Origin: Actinomycetota bacterium
GTDB lineage: Bacteria > Actinomycetota > Acidimicrobiia > Acidimicrobiales > Ilumatobacteraceae
DNA length: 64,000 nt
Direction: 5' to 3'
NCBI GenBank assembly: GCA_947454105.1
Contig: CANGIP010000001.1
Location: 248,001 to 312,000 of the forward strand
The notes beneath the pieces were generated by a model that was not told where the DNA came from, searched no databases, and was given only the letters and a program-made list of their open reading frames with translations. Positions 36,764 through 45,848 of this stretch are shown here, piece by piece (the first letter of the stretch is position 1; the number at the start of each line of letters is the position of its first letter). The position numbers were made by a program, and so were the translations under genes.

Positions 36764-39001
36764 ATGAACGTAAAGACTTTGGGCGCGGGCTTGATCCTCG
36801 CCGGCACATTGGTGATGTCTGGCAACACGGGGGGTGCGCAGGCCACGGGCACGTTGCGTCCCGAGGCGGTTCAGACCTCGTACGGCAGTCTCGATCTGCT
36901 GCTCGACATCTTCAGCGGTTCCAATAGCAGTGAAGCGAGGTTCGGACCGATATTGAACGGCAAGATGCTGTTCTCGGCTAGAACCGCTACCGCCGGAAAC
37001 GAACTCTGGATCACCGACGGAACATCCACGGGAACCACCATGTTGAAAGACATCTACCCCGGGTCCGATTCCAGTTCTCCGTACAACATGACATTGGTCG
37101 GGGACAAGGTGTACTTCAGAGCGTATGACGCTACGAATGGAAACGAGTTGTGGGTCACCGATGGTACGGTCAACGGCACCACACTGGTGAAAGACATCTA
37201 CCCTGGCTCCACTAATGGATATACAAATGATTCGTACCCACAGGCATTCTATGCCTTCGGTTCCCAGGTGCTCTTCTCGGCTGAGACAGCACTAGGTCAG
37301 GAACTATGGATCTCCGATGGCACCGCTAACGGCACCACTCTCGTCAAAGATATCAACACGGTTTCAACGCATTCGAGTCCCCGGTTCTTTACTGAATTCA
37401 ATGGCATGGTCTACTTCTCTGCCAACGACGGCATCAACGGAACTGAGTTGTGGGTCACCAACGGAACATCCAACGGCACAACACTCTTCAAGGACATCAA
37501 TCCAGGATCGTCTTCGGGAAACATCAATAGTTCAGAGGTCTCAGACCTCATCGTCTTCAAAGGCAAGTTATTTTTCGAAGCATACAACGCGGCAACGGGT
37601 TACGAACTGTGGTCGAGCGACGGGACTGCAAACGGCACCACGCTCGTCAAAGACATCTACCCCGGATCGCCTTCGGGAAACATCAACTATCCGATCGTTC
37701 TCGGCGACAAATTGCTTTTTGCGGCTACGGACGGAACCAACGGATACGAACTCTGGTCGAGCGACGGAACGCCCACCGGAACCACCCTGCTGAAGGACAT
37801 TTACAACGGGTCCAGCGACGGAAACCCCCAGTACATGACAAAGATCGGTGACCACGTCTACTTTTTCGCCAGCGACTCCACGACCGGATACGAACCCTGG
37901 AAGAGCGACGGCACGAGTAACGGCACCGTACGCATCGCCGACATTCGAACCGGAACCAACGGAAGCTTGGTCAATAGCTTTTGCTATGGAGGAGACTGCG
38001 CCAGGTTCCGTCAGTACGGAGAAACGGTGATCATCTTTGCGAACGATGGCGTCAACGGAACGGAGCCGTGGATCACTGGCGGGTCGATCACGGGAGCAAC
38101 ACTCCTCTCCGACGTTCGACCGGGCTCGTCCGATTCCGTCGGGGGCGGTTTCATGAGCCCAATTGGGTTCCAATCGGCCGTCGTCGGCGGAAAGTTCTTG
38201 TTCGCTGCCGACAACGGACAAGTGGGCAACGAAATCTGGACATTTATGTCACCCCCAGGAGCCCCGGCGGCCGTGACCGCCACACCGTCCACCAATTCGG
38301 CCACCGTGTCGTGGACCGCTCCGACCTCGACCAGCATTGTTTCCTCGTACACCGTTACGTCCAATCCCGGCGCGTTCACCTGTACCACCGCAACGTTGTC
38401 ATGCACTATCACCGGTCTGTTGTCGAACCAGGACTACACCTTCACGGTAGTTGCCACCTCGACGGTCGGTAGCGGTCCGGCTTCGGCAGTTTCACCACGG
38501 GTGCGAACGCTTTCACCACAATTCGGATCGCTGCTCAACTCGTTGACCGCGGTCACCAACATCACGAGCGACAACGACTTCGCTCCCGGTGAATCGTTCA
38601 CCGCCTTCTACACCGGATTCAACGCAAACGAGTTGGTGCTCATGGTGATGGCCTCGAACCCGATGGTCATTGGTAGCGCAAACGCTGACACCAACGGCAA
38701 CGTGGCCATCACCGGCGTCATCCCTTCCAATGCAACAGTCGGAAACCACACCCTCGCGCTCTACGCGCCAGTCAGTGGCTTCGGTGCTAAGCAGGCGATC
38801 ACGATCACCGTGCCCACTCCTGAAAGTAGTGGTACCACCGGTAGCGCCAGCAATAGCCCGAGCGTAGACCCGAGCACTCTTCCGGCCACGGGGCGAGGAT
38901 CGAATCCGGCACTATTGGCGTACCTTCTGTTGATCGTCGGAATCGGCCTATTGGCTGGCCATCGAATCATTGCCCCAGTTGCTCGGGATCGTCCACGGTG
39001 A
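36764..39001 (+). CDS. Repeat-rich LPXTG-type surface protein (ELWxxDGT repeats, FN3)
   Basis: The 745-residue protein is secreted: a signal peptide ends about residue 27 (GGAQA). Residues 80-475 hold eight copies of an approximately 48-residue unit with core ELWITDGTSTGTTMLKDIYP-like sequence, a ninth partial copy ends the array, and FN3 sequence (APAAVTATPSTNSATVSW) follows. Next is a beta-sandwich domain, and the end is LPATG, a hydrophobic segment and a basic tail, a sortase signal. It is probably a wall-anchored adhesin or extracellular binding protein, with the repeats forming a beta-propeller or solenoid. No sortase is in the window. Base composition looks richer in GC than its neighbours. 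The 3' end overlaps gluQ by 54 bp. Confidence 0.85.
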   Translation: MNVKTLGAGLILAGTLVMSGNTGGAQATGTLRPEAVQTSYGSLDLLLDIFSGSNSSEARFGPILNGKMLFSARTATAGNELWITDGTSTGTTMLKDIYPGSDSSSPYNMTLVGDKVYFRAYDATNGNELWVTDGTVNGTTLVKDIYPGSTNGYTNDSYPQAFYAFGSQVLFSAETALGQELWISDGTANGTTLVKDINTVSTHSSPRFFTEFNGMVYFSANDGINGTELWVTNGTSNGTTLFKDINPGSSSGNINSSEVSDLIVFKGKLFFEAYNAATGYELWSSDGTANGTTLVKDIYPGSPSGNINYPIVLGDKLLFAATDGTNGYELWSSDGTPTGTTLLKDIYNGSSDGNPQYMTKIGDHVYFFASDSTTGYEPWKSDGTSNGTVRIADIRTGTNGSLVNSFCYGGDCARFRQYGETVIIFANDGVNGTEPWITGGSITGATLLSDVRPGSSDSVGGGFMSPIGFQSAVVGGKFLFAADNGQVGNEIWTFMSPPGAPAAVTATPSTNSATVSWTAPTSTSIVSSYTVTSNPGAFTCTTATLSCTITGLLSNQDYTFTVVATSTVGSGPASAVSPRVRTLSPQFGSLLNSLTAVTNITSDNDFAPGESFTAFYTGFNANELVLMVMASNPMVIGSANADTNGNVAITGVIPSNATVGNHTLALYAPVSGFGAKQAITITVPTPESSGTTGSASNSPSVDPSTLPATGRGSNPALLAYLLLIVGIGLLAGHRIIAPVARDRPR
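37000..38135 (+). repeat. Tandem ~144-bp coding repeats in the surface-protein gene
   Basis: About eight in-frame units of roughly 48 codons each, recognised by recurring GAACTCTGG...GACGG(A/C)AC(C/A) and AAAGACATC codons. The encoded core is ELW(x2)DGT(x2)GT(x3)KDI. Units differ at many silent sites, so the duplication is not very recent. Confidence 0.8.
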
Positions 39002-39880
39002 CTGCGGTAATTGATCAAGTTTGAAGTCATCCAACAGATCAGCCACGCTCTGTGGCCGCTCAATCTCGCTTCCGATGCTGCGCGCTAGCTCGCCAAGAAC
39101 TTCCTGCGTACCAACCCCCTGTTGGCTGAGGTCTTCAAGAGTGACCGCACCATGCCGTTTCGCGAGTCGCTCTTGATCGAGTCCAACGACCAAGGGCACA
39201 TGAACATATTGCGGGGTTGGGTAACCGAGCAACTTTTGCAGATGGATGTGTCGACCCGTCCCATGGAGTAAATCGTCGCCGCGCACGATTTGAGTGACTC
39301 CTTGTGCGGCATCATCGACCACCACGGCAAGGTTGTAAGCCGGCACACCGTCATTGCGTAAAAGCACCATGTCGTCAATCACGGTTGTGGTCGGTCCAGC
39401 CACCAAGTCATCCACGACGTACGTCTCGCTATTCGTTCGAAGCCTCCATGCCGGTGGACGCCCACTTTGTTCACGCTCTGAGCGATCGCTAGCCGACAAG
39501 TTACGGCAGGTGCCCGCATATGCCCCTTCAATAGTTGGTCCATGCGGCGCCTGAGTGGACTCAAGAATTTCACGACGCGTGCAATAACACGGGTACACCA
39601 GATCTTTTTGGCGTAAGCCGTTGACGATGTCGCGATAGAGATCAAAGCGCTCACTCTGTCGAATGACGTTTGATCCAAAAGTAATTCCTAATTGTTCAAG
39701 CTCATCGATTTGTCGTGTTTCATGTGCGGGCTTGCTATTAGAACGGTCAAGGTCTTCAATGCGAAGTAGTAGTTCACCTTCTTGCTGATGCGCACACAGC
39801 CAAGCAATCAAAGCCGTTCGCAAGTTGCCGATATGCAACGGCCCAGTGGGGGAAGGTGCAAAACGACCGATCACGTTCAT
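38948..39880 (-). CDS. gluQ: Glutamyl-Q tRNA(Asp) synthetase
   Basis: GluQ-RS (YadB) attaches glutamate to queuosine at position 34 of tRNA-Asp. It is a GluRS catalytic-core paralogue lacking the anticodon-binding domain; 310 residues fit. The HIGH motif appears as PTGPLHIGN, the KMSKS-like motif as RLAKRHG. Zinc ligands are YPCYCTRREI with a later YAGTC. The function depends on queuosine in the tRNA; que genes are not in the window. The last codons overlap the surface-protein gene. Confidence 0.9.
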   Translation of the reverse strand: MNVIGRFAPSPTGPLHIGNLRTALIAWLCAHQQEGELLLRIEDLDRSNSKPAHETRQIDELEQLGITFGSNVIRQSERFDLYRDIVNGLRQKDLVYPCYCTRREILESTQAPHGPTIEGAYAGTCRNLSASDRSEREQSGRPPAWRLRTNSETYVVDDLVAGPTTTVIDDMVLLRNDGVPAYNLAVVVDDAAQGVTQIVRGDDLLHGTGRHIHLQKLLGYPTPQYVHVPLVVGLDQERLAKRHGAVTLEDLSQQGVGTQEVLGELARSIGSEIERPQSVADLLDDFKLDQLPQSPWTIPSNWGNDSMASQ

Positions 39881-39929
39881 ATTCTTCCCGATGCGGTCAT
39901 CAATATTCTTTCAATTTGCCTAGTCTCTA

Positions 39930-40805
39930 GTGATGACCACGCGACTGAGGCACATGTTTGGCCCGGCCGTCGCATTTTCTTTGTTGATATGTATGTCATG
40001 TGGTTCTTCTCCTGCCGAAGTTGTAGCCATTGAGGTTGACAACTCAATCTCGGTTTCCCCGTCAAAGAGCACCATGTCACCAACTACCACCAGCACGACG
40101 ACGACTACATCTACAACGACCATCGCCGCGCTGACTACTGCAGTCACGTCACCAACATCGATCGCCATTCCTGTTGAAACTCAGCCAACAATCACTCAAG
40201 CGCCCAACACAATTTCTCCACTTACCGAAGCACCTACCACTCAGCCGCCCGCAACACTGGCCCCAATTACTCAACCTCCCGCACCTTCTGATCCAGTTGG
40301 TCTACGTATTGAGTCCGAACATGTCGGCGGGTATAACCGAGATTTGTTTGCCGATTGGTATGACGCCGATCGCAACGGATGCAATACGCGTAAAGAAGTA
40401 CTGATTGCTGAATCACTCGACCCCGTACAGATTGGCTCTAGTTGTTCAATCACAGGTGGTCGTTGGTTTTCAATGTACGACAACATTGAAACAACTGATT
40501 CTTCATCATTTGATATTGACCACATGGTGCCACTCAGCGAAGCGTGGGATTCTGGTGCATGGAATTGGAACGCCGATCAACGTAAGCACTACGCCAATGA
40601 TCTTGATCAACCATTTTTCTTGATTGCGGTTACTGCTTCAAGTAACCGTTCAAAGAGCGACCGCGATCCAGCCGAATGGATGCCACCGAACTCCGCATAC
40701 CACTGTGAATACGTACGTATTTGGATCGAGATTAAACGCGCTTGGGACTTGTCAGTTGATCAAGCCGAGCACGATTATCTCGCGCAGAAATTAGCGAGTT
40801 GCTGA
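39930..40805 (+). CDS. Secreted HNH-type nuclease lipoprotein (DUF1524-like)
   Basis: This 291-residue protein has a signal peptide with lipobox CMSC, then about 80 residues of Thr/Pro-rich linker, then a C-terminal nuclease domain. FDIDHMVPLSEAWDSGAW supplies DHxxPL-type His/Asp residues, and SNRSKSDRDPAEWMPPN follows, as in the GmrSD C-terminal DUF1524/HNH family. Such exported HNH proteins are common in actinobacteria and may degrade extracellular nucleic acids for nutrition or defence. The start may be 39933, since two ATG codons occur in tandem. Confidence 0.82.
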   Translation: MMTTRLRHMFGPAVAFSLLICMSCGSSPAEVVAIEVDNSISVSPSKSTMSPTTTSTTTTTSTTTIAALTTAVTSPTSIAIPVETQPTITQAPNTISPLTEAPTTQPPATLAPITQPPAPSDPVGLRIESEHVGGYNRDLFADWYDADRNGCNTRKEVLIAESLDPVQIGSSCSITGGRWFSMYDNIETTDSSSFDIDHMVPLSEAWDSGAWNWNADQRKHYANDLDQPFFLIAVTASSNRSKSDRDPAEWMPPNSAYHCEYVRIWIEIKRAWDLSVDQAEHDYLAQKLASC

Positions 40806-40809
40806 TTCG

Positions 40810-41715
40810 TTAAGCAATTGCTTGCAAAATGAAGTTGGCGAGTTCTTCACCACAATCTTCTTGCAAGAAATGTCCGCCACCCACGATTGTCGTGTGCATT
40901 GACGTCTCAGCGCCCGGTACGGCTTTTCTAAAAGCCCACTCACCATTTTTTGACACTGGATCGCTGTCACTGAACGCACAGATAAACGGCTTTGTCCATG
41001 TCTTCAAGACATCCCACGCTTTGATGTTGGCTTTTGATGACGGGTTATCAAGCGATGCCGGAACCAATGTCGGGAAGATGCGCGCTGCAGACTTGTACGA
41101 CTCGTCGGGATACGGCGCGTCATAGGCAGCAAGAACTTCTGGAGCTAATGGCTTCTTCGCGCAACCACCTTGAATGATTTGTGATGTGGGGAACGTCGGA
41201 GTCTCTTGGCTGAACTTACGCCACGCCATGAATGCTTCGTTCGGTGCAGGATCACCAGTTGGTAGACCACCATTAGCTAACACGATGCGCGCAAAGCGAT
41301 CGGGGAAAGCAGTTGCCAAACGTAAGCCGATCAAACTGCCCCAGTCTTGACAGACCAAGGTGAGGTTCTTGAGATCATTCGCAACGAGCCACTGACTCAT
41401 CCATTCAACATGACGCTCGTACGTGAAATCGGATGTGAGGGTTGGCTTATCGCTGCGACCGAATCCAACAAGGTCGGGAGCAATCACTCGATGTCCCGCG
41501 CCATTTAAGACACGAGCGACCTTGCGATACAAGAAACTCCACGAAGGCTCGCCGTGCATGCACAAGAAAGTTTCAGCAGCGTCCTTGGGTCCGATGTCAA
41601 CATGAGCAACACGGATCACTGTTCCGTCATCGGCCGTGATGTTGGTGTAAGTGGGCTCGAATGACCAATCAGGGACATTGGCGAATGCAGAATCGGGGGT
41701 GCGAAGCAGTTCCAT
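40810..41715 (-). CDS. Haloalkane dehalogenase (HLD-I type)
   Basis: This alpha/beta hydrolase removes halogen from haloalkanes by hydrolysis. HGEPSW (residues 54-59) is the oxyanion region with Glu56. The nucleophile Asp124 lies in VCQDWGS with halide-binding Trp125 just after it. A second Trp at residue 165 and catalytic His282 in GGGHFLQED complete the pattern of subfamily I enzymes such as DhlA. Length 301 fits. The natural substrate is unknown. It is on the same strand as the MBL hydrolase and asparaginase genes, 23 bp from the first. Confidence 0.87.
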   Translation of the reverse strand: MELLRTPDSAFANVPDWSFEPTYTNITADDGTVIRVAHVDIGPKDAAETFLCMHGEPSWSFLYRKVARVLNGAGHRVIAPDLVGFGRSDKPTLTSDFTYERHVEWMSQWLVANDLKNLTLVCQDWGSLIGLRLATAFPDRFARIVLANGGLPTGDPAPNEAFMAWRKFSQETPTFPTSQIIQGGCAKKPLAPEVLAAYDAPYPDESYKSAARIFPTLVPASLDNPSSKANIKAWDVLKTWTKPFICAFSDSDPVSKNGEWAFRKAVPGAETSMHTTIVGGGHFLQEDCGEELANFILQAIA

Positions 41716-41738
41716 AAAGTGACACTCTATATGACAGA

Positions 41739-42761
41739 TTACGGGATGTCATAAGTGCTCGACAGGCGAGCTGGTCCCCCGCCACGCACGAGCAAGCGTC
41801 CGTCTTGAACCAATTGAGTGAGATGTGACAAGACACTTCGTGCCGCCGGGATATACAACTCGGGCGCCACCGCCGCATACATCTGACGCACCATTGGCGC
41901 AACCGTATTGACACCTGCCGCGATTGACGCAATCACTTGCGCTTCGCGACTTAAACGATGTTCGTAATACGCATGTAAGAACGGTTGGGGATCAGTGACT
42001 GGTGAACCGTGGGTTGGCCACAGAATTTTGTCATCGCGCTGTTGAAGTTTTTTCACTGACGACAGGTAATCACGCATGTCACCATCGGGCGGCGACACCA
42101 CTGTCGTACTCCAGCCCATGATGTGATCGCCCGTGAAGAGAGCTTTCTCTTCGGTCAGCGCAACGCACATATGGTTCGACGTGTGACCTGGCGTGTGCAC
42201 TGCGGTCAAAGTCCAGCCATCACCATGGGCGGCAACTTCGCCATCGCCCACACGCACATCAGGATCGAATTCAAGATCAACTGATTCACGCATTTCCATA
42301 TCGTCTGGGTCAAGCCCCGCAGCGCGAGCAATTTCGCGCTCTTTCTCTTTTTCTTCTTCAGTCTTCGGCGGTGGAGCCAACGATTCCATCACCTTGATGT
42401 CATCTTCGTTGTCGAGAAGTCCGACATCACCATGTGGTTTCCATGCGACCGTCGGAGCACCGGTCTCTTCACGCAACCAGGCAGCCAGGCCCACGTGATC
42501 ACTGTGACAATGCGTAATGACAATGGCGCGAACTTTTTGGCCTTCGATGGCGCGCAACAATGCCGCTCGATGCTCAGGCAAATCTGGACCCGGATCAATA
42601 ACAGCAACTTCAGATTCGTTCCCCACGATGTACGTACCAGTTCCGGTAAACGTGAACTTCGATGGGTTGCGCGCAATGACCCGGCGCACGAGCGGACTGA
42701 CAACTTCGGCCTCGGCATAACGCAGAGGATCAATCATCCCTGTGAAAGGAATACCAGCCAT
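41739..42761 (-). CDS. MBL-fold hydrolase, LACTB2-like
   Basis: The 340-residue protein has an MBL domain with the metal motif ITHCHSDHVG and the second metal loop AVHTPGHTSNHMC. A C-terminal winged-helix segment (LSHLTQLVQDGRLLVRG) is typical of the LACTB2/YmaE-like group. Similar enzymes are RNases or thioester hydrolases. It is transcribed with the asparaginase and the haloalkane dehalogenase. Confidence 0.82.
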   Translation of the reverse strand: MAGIPFTGMIDPLRYAEAEVVSPLVRRVIARNPSKFTFTGTGTYIVGNESEVAVIDPGPDLPEHRAALLRAIEGQKVRAIVITHCHSDHVGLAAWLREETGAPTVAWKPHGDVGLLDNEDDIKVMESLAPPPKTEEEKEKEREIARAAGLDPDDMEMRESVDLEFDPDVRVGDGEVAAHGDGWTLTAVHTPGHTSNHMCVALTEEKALFTGDHIMGWSTTVVSPPDGDMRDYLSSVKKLQQRDDKILWPTHGSPVTDPQPFLHAYYEHRLSREAQVIASIAAGVNTVAPMVRQMYAAVAPELYIPAARSVLSHLTQLVQDGRLLVRGGGPARLSSTYDIP

Positions 42762-42781
42762 GTTGTCGCCCCCATTCGTCG

Positions 42782-43771
42782 TTAAATTGCGCCACCGATT
42801 CGCGCTAGTTCTCCGACAATACGCACTTCGCCGACCCGATTGCCGTGTCCAAGGATCGTTGATTCAAATGCATCGGGGCGAACCAGCGAAATATCGACGC
42901 CCAAGGCGCGCAGCGCGGCTCGCATTAACGGCGGTCGTGGTCGATTAGCGCCGTCGGCAACTTTCAAGGCCACCGCCCGACCATCGGGCAAGGCTGCAAC
43001 AAAAACGCCCTCTGCTCCATCCTTGGCCATTAACCCTGGAATGCCTTTCATCAGCAAACTGACATCGCGATTTGGACCACCCACCATGTCAGGGAATGAT
43101 GACATCGCTCGATGAATACGTAAACCAGCTTCGCCAGCTCCGCCAATAGTCATGTTACGGAATGAACGGGCCAAACCGATGAGCGACACCACGTGGGCTG
43201 GCGCACCACAACCGTCAACACCAATACCTAAGACTGGATCTTCAGCAAGAGCAGGAATTCCATCCGTGATAGCCCGTTGCAGTGGATGTTCAACATGTAA
43301 ATATCCATCGGTCGACCAACCGGCGGCCACACATGTGGCAATCATGCCTGAATGCTTGCCCGAACAATTCTGCAGAATTGACGATCGCTGCACACCATTG
43401 CGCATCGCTTGTTCGGCTTCATTTTCGTCAAGAGGTAAGTCGGGAGTATTCGCTAACGCCTTTTCATCAAGGCCAACCGATTGCAAAATTCGCCGTGCTC
43501 CATCAAGATGCATTGAACGGCCATCGTGACTTGCACATACCAGTGCCAATAGTTCATCGGGAAGATCAAGCCCTGATTGAACCATGGCATGGGCTTGCAA
43601 TGGCTTAGTGCTTGATCGCGGAAAAATACCAACGTTCGCGTCACCCATTGAAAAGGCAACCGTGCCATCTTGATTTAAGGCAACAACAGCAGCATGATGC
43701 ACCGATTCCAAAACCTCATTGCGATAAGTCACCGCAAGTGGAACATACGAAGTCAAAACTGAATCACTCAC
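42782..43771 (-). CDS. L-asparaginase II-type (Rhizobium etli class)
   Basis: The 329-residue protein belongs to the asparaginase II family related to the R. etli ReAV enzyme, distinct from E. coli AnsA/B. Diagnostic motifs are LVCASHDGRSMHLDG and QNCSGKHSGMIAT (Ser/Lys pair), plus VDGCGAPAH. It hydrolyses asparagine to aspartate and ammonia. The gene overlaps the AI-2E transporter by 4 bp and lies 20 bp before the MBL hydrolase, so it belongs to a four-gene operon. Confidence 0.85.
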   Translation of the reverse strand: MSDSVLTSYVPLAVTYRNEVLESVHHAAVVALNQDGTVAFSMGDANVGIFPRSSTKPLQAHAMVQSGLDLPDELLALVCASHDGRSMHLDGARRILQSVGLDEKALANTPDLPLDENEAEQAMRNGVQRSSILQNCSGKHSGMIATCVAAGWSTDGYLHVEHPLQRAITDGIPALAEDPVLGIGVDGCGAPAHVVSLIGLARSFRNMTIGGAGEAGLRIHRAMSSFPDMVGGPNRDVSLLMKGIPGLMAKDGAEGVFVAALPDGRAVALKVADGANRPRPPLMRAALRALGVDISLVRPDAFESTILGHGNRVGEVRIVGELARIGGAI

Positions 43772-44916
43772 CGTCGACGACCTCTTTTTCTCATCCGTGG
43801 CTTGGCCTTTTCTTGTACCTGAACAAGTTCGTTTTCAATGAGATCGTGTCGCTGCCCAGAAGAACTTGCTAAAGCCACAGCCATTGCCGCCACCGGTAAA
43901 CCAAGAATTGCGCCAACTGGTCCGAGTAATGCGCCACCAGCAATGGCCGCACCAAACGAAATTGCTGGATGAATTTCCATTGTGCGTGCAGTAATGCGAG
44001 GAGAAATCAAGAAGTTTTCTACTTGCTGATACAAAATCACCACAATGATGACTGCGAGTGCTTTCAGCGGTGAGTCAATGAAAGTGATGAGCACCGGAAG
44101 AATGCCAGCAATGTATGTACCCACCACTGGAATGAACTGCGAAATTAAACCGACCCAAAGCGCGAGCGCGATCGGTGCCGCAGTGCCAAGTGATTGAAAA
44201 GCAATCCAATGCACAAAGGCTGAAGCGACAGCCAAAATTGCGCGGCTATAGAGATAGCCACCAGTCTTTTCGATTGCTAAGTCCCACGTATCAAGAACCC
44301 TCTTTTGCCGCGCTGGTGCGAGGCGACTACATATTGAACGTCTCAATCGTGGACCATCAGCAACTAAATAGAAAGTGAAAAGCATGACGGAGAAGGCTTG
44401 TAAAAGAAGTCCTAGTGCTGTCACCGAAAGTTGCAGCGCTTCATCTTGCTGGCCCTTAATGAATTTTTGTACCGGCCCATTCGGATCTTGAATACTGTCG
44501 TTCACTTTTTGCGGATTGATATTGGTTGACAGGGTGTCATTCAAAAAATTCACCGTGCGGCTGACATACCGCTCTGAGTTTTGTGCAAGATCAGCAACCT
44601 GGGTTCCGACCAATGTCCCGATCGCGGCCACGAAAATGATGACACCGACCAATAGTCCTAACAGGATCACAATCGTTGCGTGACCCCGCCGCCAACCCCG
44701 CTTCGCCAGTCGAGTCGTGCCGGGTTCAATTGCGAGCGACAAAAAGAGCGACACCAAAAGAAGGATCAAAAATGAGAAAAGACGGTCATACGCATACCGA
44801 ATCAGAATCGTGCCGAGGAACCCCAGCCAGAAAACGATGATCGCTTTCCAAACCCATCGCGGAAGTTTGTTGGAATCGGGATCAAGCGAAGGTGTGATCG
44901 GCAATTCGTCAGACAT
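43768..44916 (-). CDS. AI-2E family transporter (PerM/YdiK-like)
   Basis: This integral membrane protein of about 382 residues has seven or eight hydrophobic segments and the family patterns QFIPVVGTYIAGILPVLI and VVILYQQVENFLISPRI. The family includes exporters of autoinducer-2, lipids or sodium/proton, so the substrate is open. ATG 44916 is used because the upstream frame overlaps the divergent gene. The Arg-rich C-terminus (MRKRGRRR) follows a short soluble tail. Confidence 0.85.
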   Translation of the reverse strand: MSDELPITPSLDPDSNKLPRWVWKAIIVFWLGFLGTILIRYAYDRLFSFLILLLVSLFLSLAIEPGTTRLAKRGWRRGHATIVILLGLLVGVIIFVAAIGTLVGTQVADLAQNSERYVSRTVNFLNDTLSTNINPQKVNDSIQDPNGPVQKFIKGQQDEALQLSVTALGLLLQAFSVMLFTFYLVADGPRLRRSICSRLAPARQKRVLDTWDLAIEKTGGYLYSRAILAVASAFVHWIAFQSLGTAAPIALALWVGLISQFIPVVGTYIAGILPVLITFIDSPLKALAVIIVVILYQQVENFLISPRITARTMEIHPAISFGAAIAGGALLGPVGAILGLPVAAMAVALASSSGQRHDLIENELVQVQEKAKPRMRKRGRRR

Positions 44917-44975
44917 GTGACGAGCGTACTCAGCCTGTGTGGGCATCGGAGAGCAAACCGTGGCACGATCTATAT

Positions 44976-45848
44976 ATGTCCGAAATCTTTGAACCAGTTC
45001 GACGCATCGTCGCTGACGCGGTTCGCTCACGAGTGGTCGGCCCCAATGCCGATAACCGTGCGCAAGAGTTGTTCGAGGCCCCTGGCGAGAGATGGTTTGC
45101 CGAAGACCGTCCGATCCGCATTATTCATGCCGACTCATGCATGTTCATCGGCGGTCTACGCGCCTTGTTATTCCAGTCTCTTCAACCACTAGCCATGGCC
45201 GGCGTTGCCTCACACAGCGATTACAAAGCCGACCCATGGGGACGATTACAACGCACTGCCGACTTTTTGGCGGCAACTACATTTGGGCCAGCTACCGAAT
45301 CGCAGCGGGCCGTTGACATGGTCAAGCGAGTTCACACCCGCGTTGTGGGCACTGCCGATGACGGCCGCCCATACAGCGCCAACGATCCTCATTTGTTGAA
45401 GTGGGTCCACATCGCAGAAGTTGATTCTTTCCTGGCCGCTCATGCCAAGTTCGGTGAAATTGAATTGTCCCCCGAACAACGTGATGGTTATGTACTCGAC
45501 ATGTCGCGAATTGCATCGGCACTCGGCGTGATTGATCCTCCGACGACTGTTGCAGAACTCGCCGACCAGATCGCGTCGTATCGACCAGAGCTGCGAACTT
45601 CGGCACCCGCACGTGACGCAGCGCGCTATTTACTTCTCACTCCACCATTACCGATTTATGCACGACCTGTTTATGGGCTACTTGGTGCTGCAGCTGTTTC
45701 ACTGATGCCGTTGTGGACACGATTCCCGTTACGACTTCCGTGGTTGCCCGTCAGCGAACGCACCGTGGTGCGACCTGCTGCCTTGACTCTCACCAAAACT
45801 CTCCGTTGGGCTTTGCAGCCAATACCTTTTACTGCGTCTGAGCAATAA
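44976..45848 (+). CDS. MpaB-like oxygenase (DUF2236)
   Basis: The 290-residue product matches the oxygenase-MpaB/rubber-oxygenase-like family. It has HADSCMFIGGLRALLFQSLQ near the start, the GRLQRTADFLAATTFG stretch and LLKWVHIAEVDSFLAA, with His residues likely to bind heme b. MpaB-type proteins act in mycophenolic-acid or polyisoprene oxidation. Here the substrate is unknown. The start is ATG 44976. It converges with the amidotransferase gene (20 bp overlap). Confidence 0.8.
   Translation: MSEIFEPVRRIVADAVRSRVVGPNADNRAQELFEAPGERWFAEDRPIRIIHADSCMFIGGLRALLFQSLQPLAMAGVASHSDYKADPWGRLQRTADFLAATTFGPATESQRAVDMVKRVHTRVVGTADDGRPYSANDPHLLKWVHIAEVDSFLAAHAKFGEIELSPEQRDGYVLDMSRIASALGVIDPPTTVAELADQIASYRPELRTSAPARDAARYLLLTPPLPIYARPVYGLLGAAAVSLMPLWTRFPLRLPWLPVSERTVVRPAALTLTKTLRWALQPIPFTASEQ

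Noticed and set aside
36667-36852. Upstream extension of the 2OG oxygenase gene
   Set aside because: It overlaps the divergent surface-protein gene; ATG 36666 gives a complete domain.
37568-38221. 217-codon minus-strand frame inside the surface-protein gene
   Set aside because: It is the antisense shadow of the ELW repeats; the plus-strand frame has signal peptide, repeats and LPATG.
45829-45848. Overlap of amidotransferase and MpaB-like genes as a sign of misannotation
   Set aside because: Both proteins have good C-termini; short convergent overlaps are frequent in this compact genome.
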